Below, piece after piece: positions 1 to 5,162 of a stretch of 7,742 nucleotides of DNA. A program made the translations under genes and the position numbers. The DNA is from Armatimonadota bacterium (GTDB taxonomy: Bacteria > Armatimonadota > Fimbriimonadia > Fimbriimonadales > Fimbriimonadaceae). Each line of letters opens with the position of its first letter. The first letter of the stretch is position 1. The stretch spans positions 1 through 7,742 of the forward strand of contig JAEVZK010000159.1 of assembly GCA_023392285.1 (NCBI GenBank), written 5' to 3'. Under the pieces are notes generated by a model. That model was given only the letters and a program-made list of their open reading frames with translations, was not told where the DNA came from and made no database searches.

Positions 1-1839
1 TGACTTCCGATCGACAGATTCGCCCTCGATCGCGCTCGACAAACCCAGCACCATCACCACCGCATCCGCGTGTTTAGCTACTTGGACGGCCCGTTGGAAT
101 GGCCTTTCTTCCGGCTCCGCCCACAGAAGCTTGGCAGTCGCATAGACCTTGCTGTCGTAATACTCGACTTTGAGGTCATATCCTTTCCCACCCTGAAGGT
201 GAACGGTGACTGAGCTTGTGCGAGCAGCATCCTCCCGCCAGTCATTTAGGATCTGCCGCCCATCAAGCCACACGCGCATCCCATCATCGTTAGTCATGCC
301 GATCTTGTAGTCTCCGCTTCTCACGGGCGTTAGGGTGCCGATCCATCGAACCGAGAAGTCGTCATCTCTGCCTTTAACCGGTCCTGCTTGGCCCCAGTTG
401 TTATTGACTTCGGGGGTGTTGCCGCGCCAAATGGGTTCCCCTGTGAGCACTTTATTCCCGTAAACGAACATCTGCAGACCAGGCTTTCCGTCCGGAGTTT
501 TGAAGGCAGCAGCGGGAACCGGCTGGAGGTCGGCAAGGGACGTGAGGTTTGAGCCTCGTTCAAAGTTAACCTTTGCCTCACCCATTGCGCTTCGAAGCCC
601 CTCTAGAATCGATACAACCTTTGTCGGCTGGCCATTGTAGTTGCCGAGGAGAACATCGGTCGCGTTAGCATTCGGACCAATGAGCGCGATATGCCCACCT
701 TTCTTCAGGGGAAGTACGCCATTGTTCTGGAGCAGCACGAAGCTTTCCGCCGCTGCTCGGCGCGCGAGATTAACATGCCTCGGCGATTCGACGACCGACA
801 TTGGAATCGAGGCATATTTCACTTTGCTTGCTGGATCGAACAGGCCCAGCCGGAATCGAGCTTCGAACAGTCGCTTCACGGATCGGTCGATCGTCTTTTC
901 GTCGATCAGGCCTTGGATCACGGCATTCTTCAGTGCACCGTATTCCCCGCCACAATCGAGGTCGCATCCTCGCTTGACCGCCAGTGCCACTGCCTCTTCA
1001 GGCGTTTTCACAAAATGGTGGGCATTCCAGATGTTTCCGATCGCTCCACAGTCGCTCACCACGTACCCTTTGAAATTCCAACGCTTCCGAAGAACGTCCT
1101 CTAGCAGGAATGTGGAGGCGCAGGCCGGCTCTCCATTCAAGCTACTATAAGCCCCCATGATCGAATAAGCTCCGGCGTCGACGATTGCAGCCTTGAAAGC
1201 GGGCAGGTAGGTCAGCCAAATGTCGCGGGGACTGGCGATCGCGTCAAAGCTATAGCGGATTTCATCGGGCCCGCTGTGGACCGCATAGTGCTTGGGGGTG
1301 GCGATCGTCTTGAAATAGTTTGGATCGTCTCCCTGCATTCCTCGCACGAATTGCATGGCCATCTGGCTGGTCAGAAAGGGATCCTCACCATAGGTTTCCT
1401 GCCCTCTTCCCCACCTGGGGTCTCGAAAAATATTGATGTTTGGTGCCCAGAAATCTAGCCCGAGGTCATTCCTTTCAACCCCTCGCCTGCGCTCGTCCGA
1501 AAAGCGTGCCCGTGCTTCATCCGAGATGGCCGTCGCAATCTGATATTCCAGATCGGTGTCGAAGGTGGCCCCCAGACCGATGCATTGGGGAAATGAGGTG
1601 CAGGGCGCGGGCTTCAGCACGCCATGGAGGGCTTCGCTCCACCATTCATATCGGGGGATGCCCAATCGAGGAATGGCGGGCGCCGTATTCATCATCTGAC
1701 CGATCTTTTCTTCCAAAGACATACGTGACACGAGATCATTCACCCGAGCTTTGATCGGCTGCGACGAGTCGCGCCAGAGATCTTGAGCGATAGCACACGA
1801 GAATCCCGACAGGAAGAGCAGAGCGGCAAGGCTGCGCAT
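1..1839 (-). CDS. GH3 family glycoside hydrolase (beta-xylosidase/beta-glucosidase type) with PA14 insert, secreted; 3' end missing
   Basis: The gene reads from ATG at 1839 to the left edge: 613 codons are visible and the C-terminus is missing (relatives of this architecture run roughly 850-900 residues). It probably releases terminal beta-linked sugars, xylose or glucose, from oligosaccharides outside the cytoplasm. Residues 1-18 (MRSLAALLFLSG..AIA) look like a signal peptide. The GH3 barrel covers about 30-340, with WWSEALHG at 66-73, RWGRGQETYGEDP at 142-154, KHY at 183-185 and YVVSDCG at 259-265, where Asp263 is the expected nucleophile. The second GH3 domain starts near 355. It is interrupted by a PA14-like segment at about 452-575 (SGDYKIGMTNDDGMRVWLDG at 508-527) and resumes as VVMVLGLSSAIEGESVDR at 594-611, which carries the likely acid/base Glu (605 or 607). 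The WWSEALHG motif favours the xylosidase-like branch, but exact specificity is inferred. A TAATAT box lies 6 nt before the ATG. The next upstream gene on this strand ends in its own terminator, so this gene is probably transcribed separately. Confidence 0.95.
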   Translation of the reverse strand, partial: MRSLAALLFLSGFSCAIAQDLWRDSSQPIKARVNDLVSRMSLEEKIGQMMNTAPAIPRLGIPRYEWWSEALHGVLKPAPCTSFPQCIGLGATFDTDLEYQIATAISDEARARFSDERRRGVERNDLGLDFWAPNINIFRDPRWGRGQETYGEDPFLTSQMAMQFVRGMQGDDPNYFKTIATPKHYAVHSGPDEIRYSFDAIASPRDIWLTYLPAFKAAIVDAGAYSIMGAYSSLNGEPACASTFLLEDVLRKRWNFKGYVVSDCGAIGNIWNAHHFVKTPEEAVALAVKRGCDLDCGGEYGALKNAVIQGLIDEKTIDRSVKRLFEARFRLGLFDPASKVKYASIPMSVVESPRHVNLARRAAAESFVLLQNNGVLPLKKGGHIALIGPNANATDVLLGNYNGQPTKVVSILEGLRSAMGEAKVNFERGSNLTSLADLQPVPAAAFKTPDGKPGLQMFVYGNKVLTGEPIWRGNTPEVNNNWGQAGPVKGRDDDFSVRWIGTLTPVRSGDYKIGMTNDDGMRVWLDGRQILNDWREDAARTSSVTVHLQGGKGYDLKVEYYDSKVYATAKLLWAEPEERPFQRAVQVAKHADAVVMVLGLSSAIEGESVDRKS

Positions 1840-1845
1840 GCGCTC

Positions 1846-1851
1846 ATATTA
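1846..1851 (-). promoter_or_regulatory. Predicted -10 box (TAATAT) for leaderless GH3 transcript
   Basis: On the minus strand the box TAATAT occupies -12 to -7 relative to the GH3 ATG (spacer GAGCGC). A transcript starting at the normal distance from this box would begin at or next to the A of the ATG, leaving no room for a ribosome binding site, and none is seen. No convincing TTGACA-like -35 box is present. The same placement occurs before three other starts in this window, which raises confidence. Confidence 0.55.
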
Positions 1852-1852
1852 C

Positions 1853-1885
1853 AAAAAAAGGGCGGAGGAAATGCCCCCGCCCTTT
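1853..1885 (-). terminator. Rho-independent terminator after the lipoprotein gene
   Basis: Read on the minus strand, AAAGGGCGG (1885-1877) pairs perfectly with CCGCCCTTT (1865-1857) across an 11-nt loop. The 3' arm runs straight into a tract of seven T (1859-1853). It begins 20 bp after the lipoprotein stop codon. This is a textbook intrinsic terminator for minus-strand transcripts. The T tract ends only one base before the -10 box of the GH3 gene, so stop and restart signals are packed together. Confidence 0.9.
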
Positions 1886-1904
1886 CGATCGAACGAACTT
1901 AATC

Positions 1905-2666
1905 TCAGCCTTTCAGCGTTCGCGACATTTCGCCCGTCATCTTGATGCCCTGCTTGTCCATATTAACCTTGCCTTCCATCTTGACCGGAATTCCCTTCTC
2001 AGGGTCAAGCCAGACGAGGACTGGGCCATCGAAGGCCATGTCTTCACTGCCCATGCCGGTGTACTCGACCTTAAGCGCATCCTTGCCGTTTACCTGCTCC
2101 ACGCCAACAAGCTTGCCGGTGACCTTCTTTCCGTTGACCTCGGAATCCCAGGTGTCGCCAACCTTGACCGCTTTCTCCGGAAGGACTGCCGACATATCGT
2201 TGCCGCCGCTCTCTTTGCTCGTGACGCCATGCTCATCGATGGTCATCGTATCCGGTGTCATACCGGGGAAGCCCTTGAACAGGCCGGTCGCTTCGACCTT
2301 GGGATCTGCATAGGTGTTGGAGATCGTGAACTTGCCGTCCTTAACCTCGGTGACTTCCGAGTTCTCAGTTGCCGACGCATTGAGCTTGCTGTCGCTGGCA
2401 CCCATGGCCTCAAGTTGCTTCTTCGTCGCCGGATCGGTGACGCCGCTGACATCAGCAGTCATTTGCATATTGACATCGAAAGCAAACTTGTCGCCCTTGT
2501 TCAAGTTGACCTTGAGCGTGTACTCCTTGCTGGTGTCCACCGGAGAGGTGGAACCGGTCGTTGCGTTCGAGTCCGATCCGGAGGTTGTCGTCGCCGCATC
2601 CTTGTTTCCACAGCCGACGAGGACAACGCCCGCCAGAATTGCGATGATCAGTTTGTCTAATTTCAT
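1905..2666 (-). CDS. Lipoprotein of unknown function, DUF6263-like
   Basis: This is a 253-residue protein read from ATG at 2666. An in-frame TTG at 2696 would add ten residues, but the ATG start gives a normal lipoprotein signal: MKLDKLIIAILAGVVLVGC, with lipobox L16-V17-G18 and lipid-bearing Cys19. A Gly/Ser/Thr-rich linker follows (about 20-46). The remainder is a mostly beta, charged domain (about 48-253) that starts YTLKVNLNKGDKFAFDVNMQ and later has VKVGDTWDSEV (168-178) and a C-terminal KMTGEMSRTL. The KGDKF and VGDTW pattern resembles DUF6263-type lipoproteins; that assignment is from memory of the family and is tentative. No catalytic motif is visible, so a structural or binding role in the envelope is likelier. 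The gene lies 60 bp downstream of the PIG-L gene on the same strand and ends in a strong terminator, so the two probably form an operon. No leaderless-type box precedes this start. Confidence 0.85.
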   Translation of the reverse strand: MKLDKLIIAILAGVVLVGCGNKDAATTTSGSDSNATTGSTSPVDTSKEYTLKVNLNKGDKFAFDVNMQMTADVSGVTDPATKKQLEAMGASDSKLNASATENSEVTEVKDGKFTISNTYADPKVEATGLFKGFPGMTPDTMTIDEHGVTSKESGGNDMSAVLPEKAVKVGDTWDSEVNGKKVTGKLVGVEQVNGKDALKVEYTGMGSEDMAFDGPVLVWLDPEKGIPVKMEGKVNMDKQGIKMTGEMSRTLKG

Positions 2667-2726
2667 AATCTCAAAATTTTGGCATAAGTTTGACAACCTA
2701 TTCCTAATTTCCGGGAGAGCCTTTCT

Positions 2727-3554
2727 TTACGGATGAAGTCGAGAGCACCGAAATCCTTCGCCATACAGGGTTCCAATTCTCTCGCCATCCTCGATGGCAG
2801 AGGACTCGACAAAATTTTCCACGCGCTCCAAGTGGTCGCCATAGAATTGGCTCCTGTGAATGGCCAACAGGCGCTTCTGCGATTCCCACTCATTTGAAAT
2901 GTCGAGGACGAAATTGGGTGCGATCGTCGAAAACCTCATCAACCATTTGAGGGAAGGCACGTTCTGGGCCGCTCGTTCGGCCGCTTCGCCGGCGCGTCGA
3001 TGATCTTGGTGGCTCAAGCGAGGCGGAAACTCCGCGTCGAATAGGAGGAGGTATTCAGGTTTAAACCGCAGCATCGCCTCGTGGAGTCGGTCGACGAGTT
3101 GGGCATCGGCATGCAGGCGGCCATCGGGCAGGCCAAAGAACACGAGGTCGGTCCCGCCCCAAGCCCGGATCTCCTCGAGTGCCTCTTGGCGGCGCAGCCG
3201 GCGGTTTTCCTTTTGATCGGCAAATGGGCCGTAGTAGGCCTTGTCGCCGTCCGTGCAAATGATTTGATGAATCTCCGCCCCGGAACGGCCGAGCTTCGTG
3301 ATAAAGCCCCCAATGTAAAACGCTGAATCATCGGGATGAGCGGTAACGACGAGAACTCGAGTCCCTGGGCTGAAGAGCCGCGCGGAGTCGGGATTGACGG
3401 GCGGATTTGGCACCGGCAGCCGTCTCGGAATGAAATCAAATTGCCAGGGAATCCATGCGTAAAAACCCCAGACGGCAAGAGCGAGCCCTCCATAGACGAT
3501 GATCCGGCGTCGGCGATTTCTTCGCCGCCGGTCTACGTCCCATTGGGTGAACAT
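2727..3554 (-). CDS. Membrane-anchored PIG-L/LmbE family deacetylase
   Basis: This 275-residue protein belongs to the PIG-L (LmbE-like) zinc-dependent N-deacetylase family, which removes acetyl groups from amino-sugar-like substrates such as GlcNAc conjugates; the substrate here is unknown. The N-terminus is very basic (DRRRRNRRRR at 8-17). A hydrophobic stretch (about 18-36) follows and probably anchors the protein with the catalytic domain outside, an orientation the basic cytoplasmic flank supports. A proline-rich linker (44-54) precedes the catalytic domain. Conserved motifs are AHPDD at 72-76 (His73 and Asp76 as metal ligands, Asp75 as base), FFGLPDGRL at 139-147 and SHQDH at 181-185 (His185 as third ligand), by analogy with MshB. 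All key residues are present, so the enzyme should be active. The ATG at 3554 is preceded by a TAAACT box rather than a ribosome binding site. It heads a probable two-gene operon with the lipoprotein. Confidence 0.93.
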   Translation of the reverse strand: MFTQWDVDRRRRNRRRRIIVYGGLALAVWGFYAWIPWQFDFIPRRLPVPNPPVNPDSARLFSPGTRVLVVTAHPDDSAFYIGGFITKLGRSGAEIHQIICTDGDKAYYGPFADQKENRRLRRQEALEEIRAWGGTDLVFFGLPDGRLHADAQLVDRLHEAMLRFKPEYLLLFDAEFPPRLSHQDHRRAGEAAERAAQNVPSLKWLMRFSTIAPNFVLDISNEWESQKRLLAIHRSQFYGDHLERVENFVESSAIEDGERIGTLYGEGFRCSRLHP

Positions 3555-3560
3555 GGGGCA

Positions 3561-3566
3561 AGTTTA
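3561..3566 (-). promoter_or_regulatory. Predicted -10 box (TAAACT) for leaderless PIG-L transcript
   Basis: On the minus strand TAAACT sits at -12 to -7 of the PIG-L ATG, followed by TGCCCC. There is no purine-rich ribosome binding site between the box and the ATG. The sequence TAAACTTGC closely matches TACACTTGC before the unrelated plus-strand gene at 5163, with identical spacing to the start codon. No clear -35 element is visible. Confidence 0.55.
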
Positions 3567-3595
3567 CAGCAGGTTTGTGCGGTATAGATGACCCC

Positions 3596-3613
3596 GCCCC
3601 TGCTGGGGCTTTT
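3596..3613 (+). terminator. Possible short intrinsic terminator
   Basis: GCCCC (3596-3600) and GGGGC (3605-3609) form a perfect 5-bp GC stem with a TGCT loop, followed by TTTT. This has the form of a weak Rho-independent terminator on the plus strand, yet no plus-strand gene lies upstream in the window. It could shield the region from read-through antisense to the PIG-L gene, end a small unannotated RNA, or be chance. Confidence 0.3.
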
Positions 3614-3779
3614 GCCAGTTCTTCACGTAGGGCAGGAGAACTTAGATGAAGTCGCCCGACTATTCTTTCAGCGCCAGATAGAACGGCGAAGCGATCTTTT
3701 GCGTAACTTAGCTAGTCGAAAGACATTGCCCCCCTCATGTCGAACGGCGTAGACAAGGAGCGGCTGGTGTTGGTACCAT

Positions 3780-3841
3780 GCCCTTTGCGTCACGGGTGAC
3801 CGGGGCGAGCTAATGGCAGAAATGCCATAGGAGAGATCCTA
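3780..3841 (+). ncRNA. Candidate structured RNA element in the speD leader
   Basis: Three hairpins follow one another almost without gaps. First, GCCC (3780-3783) pairs with GGGC (3803-3806) around GTCA/TGAC (3789-3792/3797-3800) with a CGGG loop. Second, ATGGCA/TGCCAT (3813-3818/3823-3828) has a GAAA loop. Third, AGGA/TCCT (3829-3832/3837-3840) has a GAGA loop. Two GNRA tetraloops on neighbouring perfect stems are found only when read on the plus strand, the strand of speD. The opposite strand would give TTTC and TCTC loops. I compared it by memory with SAM, cobalamin, TPP and cyclic-di-GMP riboswitches and saw no match. It may be a novel leader element or a chance cluster of short stems; covariation is needed to decide. 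Confidence 0.3.
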
Positions 3842-3919
3842 AATCGGTCGGAAATGATGATAAGCGAACTAAACATGGTCCACTTCGGATTTGTTGAGTC
3901 CTTCGCAGTTCATCGTCAC

Positions 3920-3939
3920 GACTCCCCGTTCTCGGGGTC
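3920..3939 (+). promoter_or_regulatory. Leader hairpin upstream of speD
   Basis: CCCCG (3924-3928) and CGGGG (3933-3937) form a GC-rich stem with a TTCT loop. Outer bases GA (3920-3921) and TC (3938-3939) can extend it after a small bulge. It lies 56 bases before the speD start and is followed by TCTTTCG rather than a full T tract, so it is a poor terminator by itself. It could be the expression-platform part of a leader; this is inference. Confidence 0.3.
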
Positions 3940-3982
3940 TTTCGCGCAAGAGCTTTCTTGTGTCTGCGCACCGTTAACTAGT

Positions 3983-3986
3983 GAGG
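3983..3986 (+). promoter_or_regulatory. Ribosome binding site (GAGG) deciding the speD TTG start
   Basis: GAGG is separated by 9 nt from the TTG at 3996, a normal Shine-Dalgarno spacing. The alternative ATG at 4032 has no purine-rich sequence in front of it, so this site favours the TTG. The frame is closed immediately upstream by TGA at 3993-3995, so no earlier start is possible. Confidence 0.5.
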
Positions 3987-3995
3987 TCTATGTGA

Positions 3996-4589
3996 TTGGC
4001 AAACTTTTTGTTCCTGTGTAGCTCTGTGGCGATGGCCGCAGTTGCCGTTCCCGCCGCTACCCAGACGAGTTGGGTTAAGCGGATTATCAACCGTTTCACG
4101 AAGGTCGCTGCCGCGCCTGCGATCACGCACGAAGATGGCTGGAGCCTGATTACGTGCGACGATTCCAATGCATTCCGCGAATGGCTTGGCGCCGACGAGA
4201 CTGGCCTGCCCTTTCGGCCGGATGAGGAGCCTTCGCTCGGTTCGCATCTGCTCGTCGAGCTTTATGGCTGCGATGGCGAGACGCTGAAGTTGGAGACTTC
4301 GGTCGGTGACGCGATGGAAGAGGCGGCTCGAAAGAGTGAGGCGACGGTGGTCGCTCAGTCTTTTCATGAATTCAAGCCCTACGGTGTATCGGGCGCGGTC
4401 ATCATCCAGGAATCGCATTATACGATTCACACCTGGCCGGAGCACGGCTACGCAGCAGTTGACCTGTTCTACTGTGGCGGTACGGTTGCCGTTCACAAAG
4501 CGGTTGAGGTGTTGCAGGAGCGATTTAAGCCGAAGCGCATTAAGTTCCTTGTCGTTCGGCGGGGACTGCAAGGCGAAGTCGAGCGCTAG
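3996..4589 (+). CDS. speD: SpeD family pyruvoyl-dependent decarboxylase (S-adenosylmethionine decarboxylase-like), N-terminally extended
   Basis: The 197-residue proenzyme has its C-terminal part (about 78-197) matching bacterial AdoMetDC, which makes the aminopropyl donor decarboxylated SAM for spermidine synthesis. LGSHLLVELYGCD (81-93) opens the core. HEFKPYGVSG (124-133) is followed by ESHYTIHTWPE (139-149), where self-cleavage between Glu139 and Ser140 would make the pyruvoyl cofactor. His145 and Cys160 match the proton donors of the Thermotoga enzyme in spacing (+5 and +20 from the serine). All catalytic residues are intact. Unlike the usual ~120-130 residues, about 77 residues precede the core: a hydrophobic start (NFLFLCSSVAMAAVAV), then a basic patch (VKRIINRFTK) and an acidic stretch. 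No ATG, GTG or TTG exists between the ATG at 4032 and the core, so at least 65 extra residues are unavoidable. Some SpeD relatives decarboxylate arginine or ornithine instead, and no speE is present here, so the substrate is not certain. Start TTG at 3996 is favoured by GAGG; ATG 4032 is the alternative. Confidence 0.93.
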   Translation: MANFLFLCSSVAMAAVAVPAATQTSWVKRIINRFTKVAAAPAITHEDGWSLITCDDSNAFREWLGADETGLPFRPDEEPSLGSHLLVELYGCDGETLKLETSVGDAMEEAARKSEATVVAQSFHEFKPYGVSGAVIIQESHYTIHTWPEHGYAAVDLFYCGGTVAVHKAVEVLQERFKPKRIKFLVVRRGLQGEVER

Positions 4590-4594
4590 AGGGT

Positions 4595-4808
4595 GTCATC
4601 CCTCCGTTCCGCACCGCAGGGCGGCGCGGAACGGAGGGATCTGGCTTGGGAGGGCCCGTTCACGGGTCAGCAACGCGTTTAGAAACTAGAAGTCGTCAGA
4701 CTCAGATCCCTCTTTCGAGCCGGAGGGTTCGAACTCAGGATGACGACCCTTTTATTTACAGCCACTTCATCCCGACTGAAGCGCCCTAGAAGCCGATTGG
4801 ACAGTCCC
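4595..4808. repeat. Tandem palindromic intergenic repeat, copy 1 (about 214 bp)
   Basis: This is the first of two adjacent copies that share long identical blocks at a constant offset of 212-216 bp: GCGGCGCGGAACGGAGGG (4621 and 4833), GAAGTCGTCAGACTCAG (4689 and 4902), CCCTCTTTCGAGCCGGAGG (4708 and 4921) and TTTATTTACAGCCACTTCAT (4751 and 4967). Inside the copy GAGGGATCTG (4634-4643) is the reverse complement of CAGATCCCTC (4703-4712), so the unit can fold on itself. The shorter motif CATCCCGACTGAAGCG recurs near the end of the copy (4768). No open reading frame or transposase is seen. It looks like a REP- or MITE-like element. Confidence 0.85.
4598..4640 (+). terminator. Large perfect hairpin just after speD, likely terminator
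   Basis: ATCCCTCCGTTCCGC (4598-4612) and GCGGAACGGAGGGAT (4626-4640) are a 15-bp perfect inverted repeat around a 13-nt loop. It begins 9 bases after the speD stop codon. No T tract follows, so it may act as a Rho-assisted terminator, a 3'-end stabiliser, or only as part of the repeat element in which it lies. Confidence 0.55.
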
Positions 4809-5026
4809 GTCATCCCGACTGAAGCGACGCTTGCGGCGCGGAACGGAGGGATCTGCCTGTGTGAGCGCTCGTTTACAGGTCAGCAACGGGCTTAGAAACA
4901 AGAAGTCGTCAGACTCAGGTCCCTCTTTCGAGCCGGAGGACTGCTCGAACTCGGGATGACGGGCCTTTTATTTACAGCCACTTCATCCCGACTGAAGCGC
5001 CCGCCAGAACTCGTTTACACAGCCCC
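4809..5026. repeat. Tandem palindromic intergenic repeat, copy 2 (about 218 bp)
   Basis: This is the second copy of the element that follows speD. It starts with GTCATCCCGA (4809-4818), whose reverse complement TCGGGATGAC lies at 4951-4960, so the outer arms are inverted. The inner GGAGGGATCTG arm faces a CAGGTCCCTC arm (4916-4925), which differs by one base from the version in copy 1. After the outer arm comes GGGCCTTTTATTT, which could serve as a T-rich exit for a terminator. CATCCCGACTGAAGCG is repeated again at 4984. The two copies differ by scattered substitutions and small indels, so the duplication is not recent or has diverged. Confidence 0.85.
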
Positions 5027-5040
5027 GTCATCCCGACCGA
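5027..5040. repeat. Truncated third copy of the repeat (left-arm stub)
   Basis: GTCATCCCGACCGA repeats the first 14 bases of copy 2 with one change (T to C) and then diverges into unique sequence. It marks the right border of the repeat block and shows that the left arm is the boundary of the unit. The remaining sequence to 5150 shows no gene or clear structure. Confidence 0.6.
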
Positions 5041-5150
5041 AAACGATCGGCTAGAGTCAAGGGACTTTTTATGATGATATGGCTCGTTCACGCGAGTGGC
5101 TTGGGAAAAACTTCGACGGTAAAAATCTCCCACGTCAAGCCGAAGTGCGA

Positions 5151-5156
5151 TACACT
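5151..5156 (+). promoter_or_regulatory. Predicted -10 box (TACACT) for leaderless transcript
   Basis: TACACT occupies -12 to -7 of the ATG at 5163, with spacer TGCAAT. There is no ribosome binding site in front of this ATG. The placement is identical to that of the boxes before the GH3, PIG-L and 5874 genes, and TACACTTGC is nearly the same as TAAACTTGC before PIG-L. No good -35 box is seen. Confidence 0.55.
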
Positions 5157-5162
5157 TGCAAT

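Larger units (their letters stand above)
3555..3995. other. Divergent intergenic region of 441 bp
   Basis: This stretch separates the divergent PIG-L and speD genes. I find no convincing protein gene in it. It holds the PIG-L -10 box at its left end, a short GC hairpin plus T4 (3596-3613), a run of small hairpins (3780-3841), a CCCCG/CGGGG hairpin (3920-3939) and a GAGG ribosome-binding-like sequence just before speD. A 48-codon frame (ATG 3875 to TAG 4019-4021) overlaps the start of speD but has no ribosome binding site or recognisable product. The length suggests that speD has a long 5' leader. Confidence 0.6.

Noticed and set aside
641..1150. Plus-strand frames antisense to the GH3 gene
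   Set aside because: The minus strand encodes a continuous GH3 protein across the whole region with all motifs in order.
2667..2696. TTG start ten codons upstream of the lipoprotein ATG
   Set aside because: The extension SNLCQNFEI would precede a standard lipoprotein signal; the ATG at 2666 gives the expected Lys-containing start.
2229..2736. Plus-strand frames opposite the lipoprotein gene
   Set aside because: The minus strand has a signal peptide, lipobox and terminator; the plus-strand translations are low-complexity shadows.
3780..3841. Known riboswitch class (SAM, cobalamin, cyclic-di-GMP, TPP) in the speD leader
   Set aside because: Consensus motifs recalled for these classes are not present; only a generic cluster of hairpins can be supported.
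3978..4571. Minus-strand frame of 197 codons antisense to speD
   Set aside because: The plus strand has the full SpeD active-site motif; the antisense frame has no recognisable domain.
4724..4744. GGGTTCGAACTC looks like a tRNA T-arm
   Set aside because: No matching acceptor stem, anticodon arm or D-arm surrounds it, and the sequence belongs to the repeat; copy 2 lacks the match.
4595..5040. Repeat block considered as a CRISPR array
   Set aside because: Only two long copies (about 215 bp) that are similar throughout, without short repeats separated by unique spacers, and no cas gene nearby.
5079..5162. Upstream start for the secreted protein (ATG at 5079)
   Set aside because: It would put 28 charged residues in front of a good signal peptide, and the ATG at 5163 has the TANNNT box at the standard distance.
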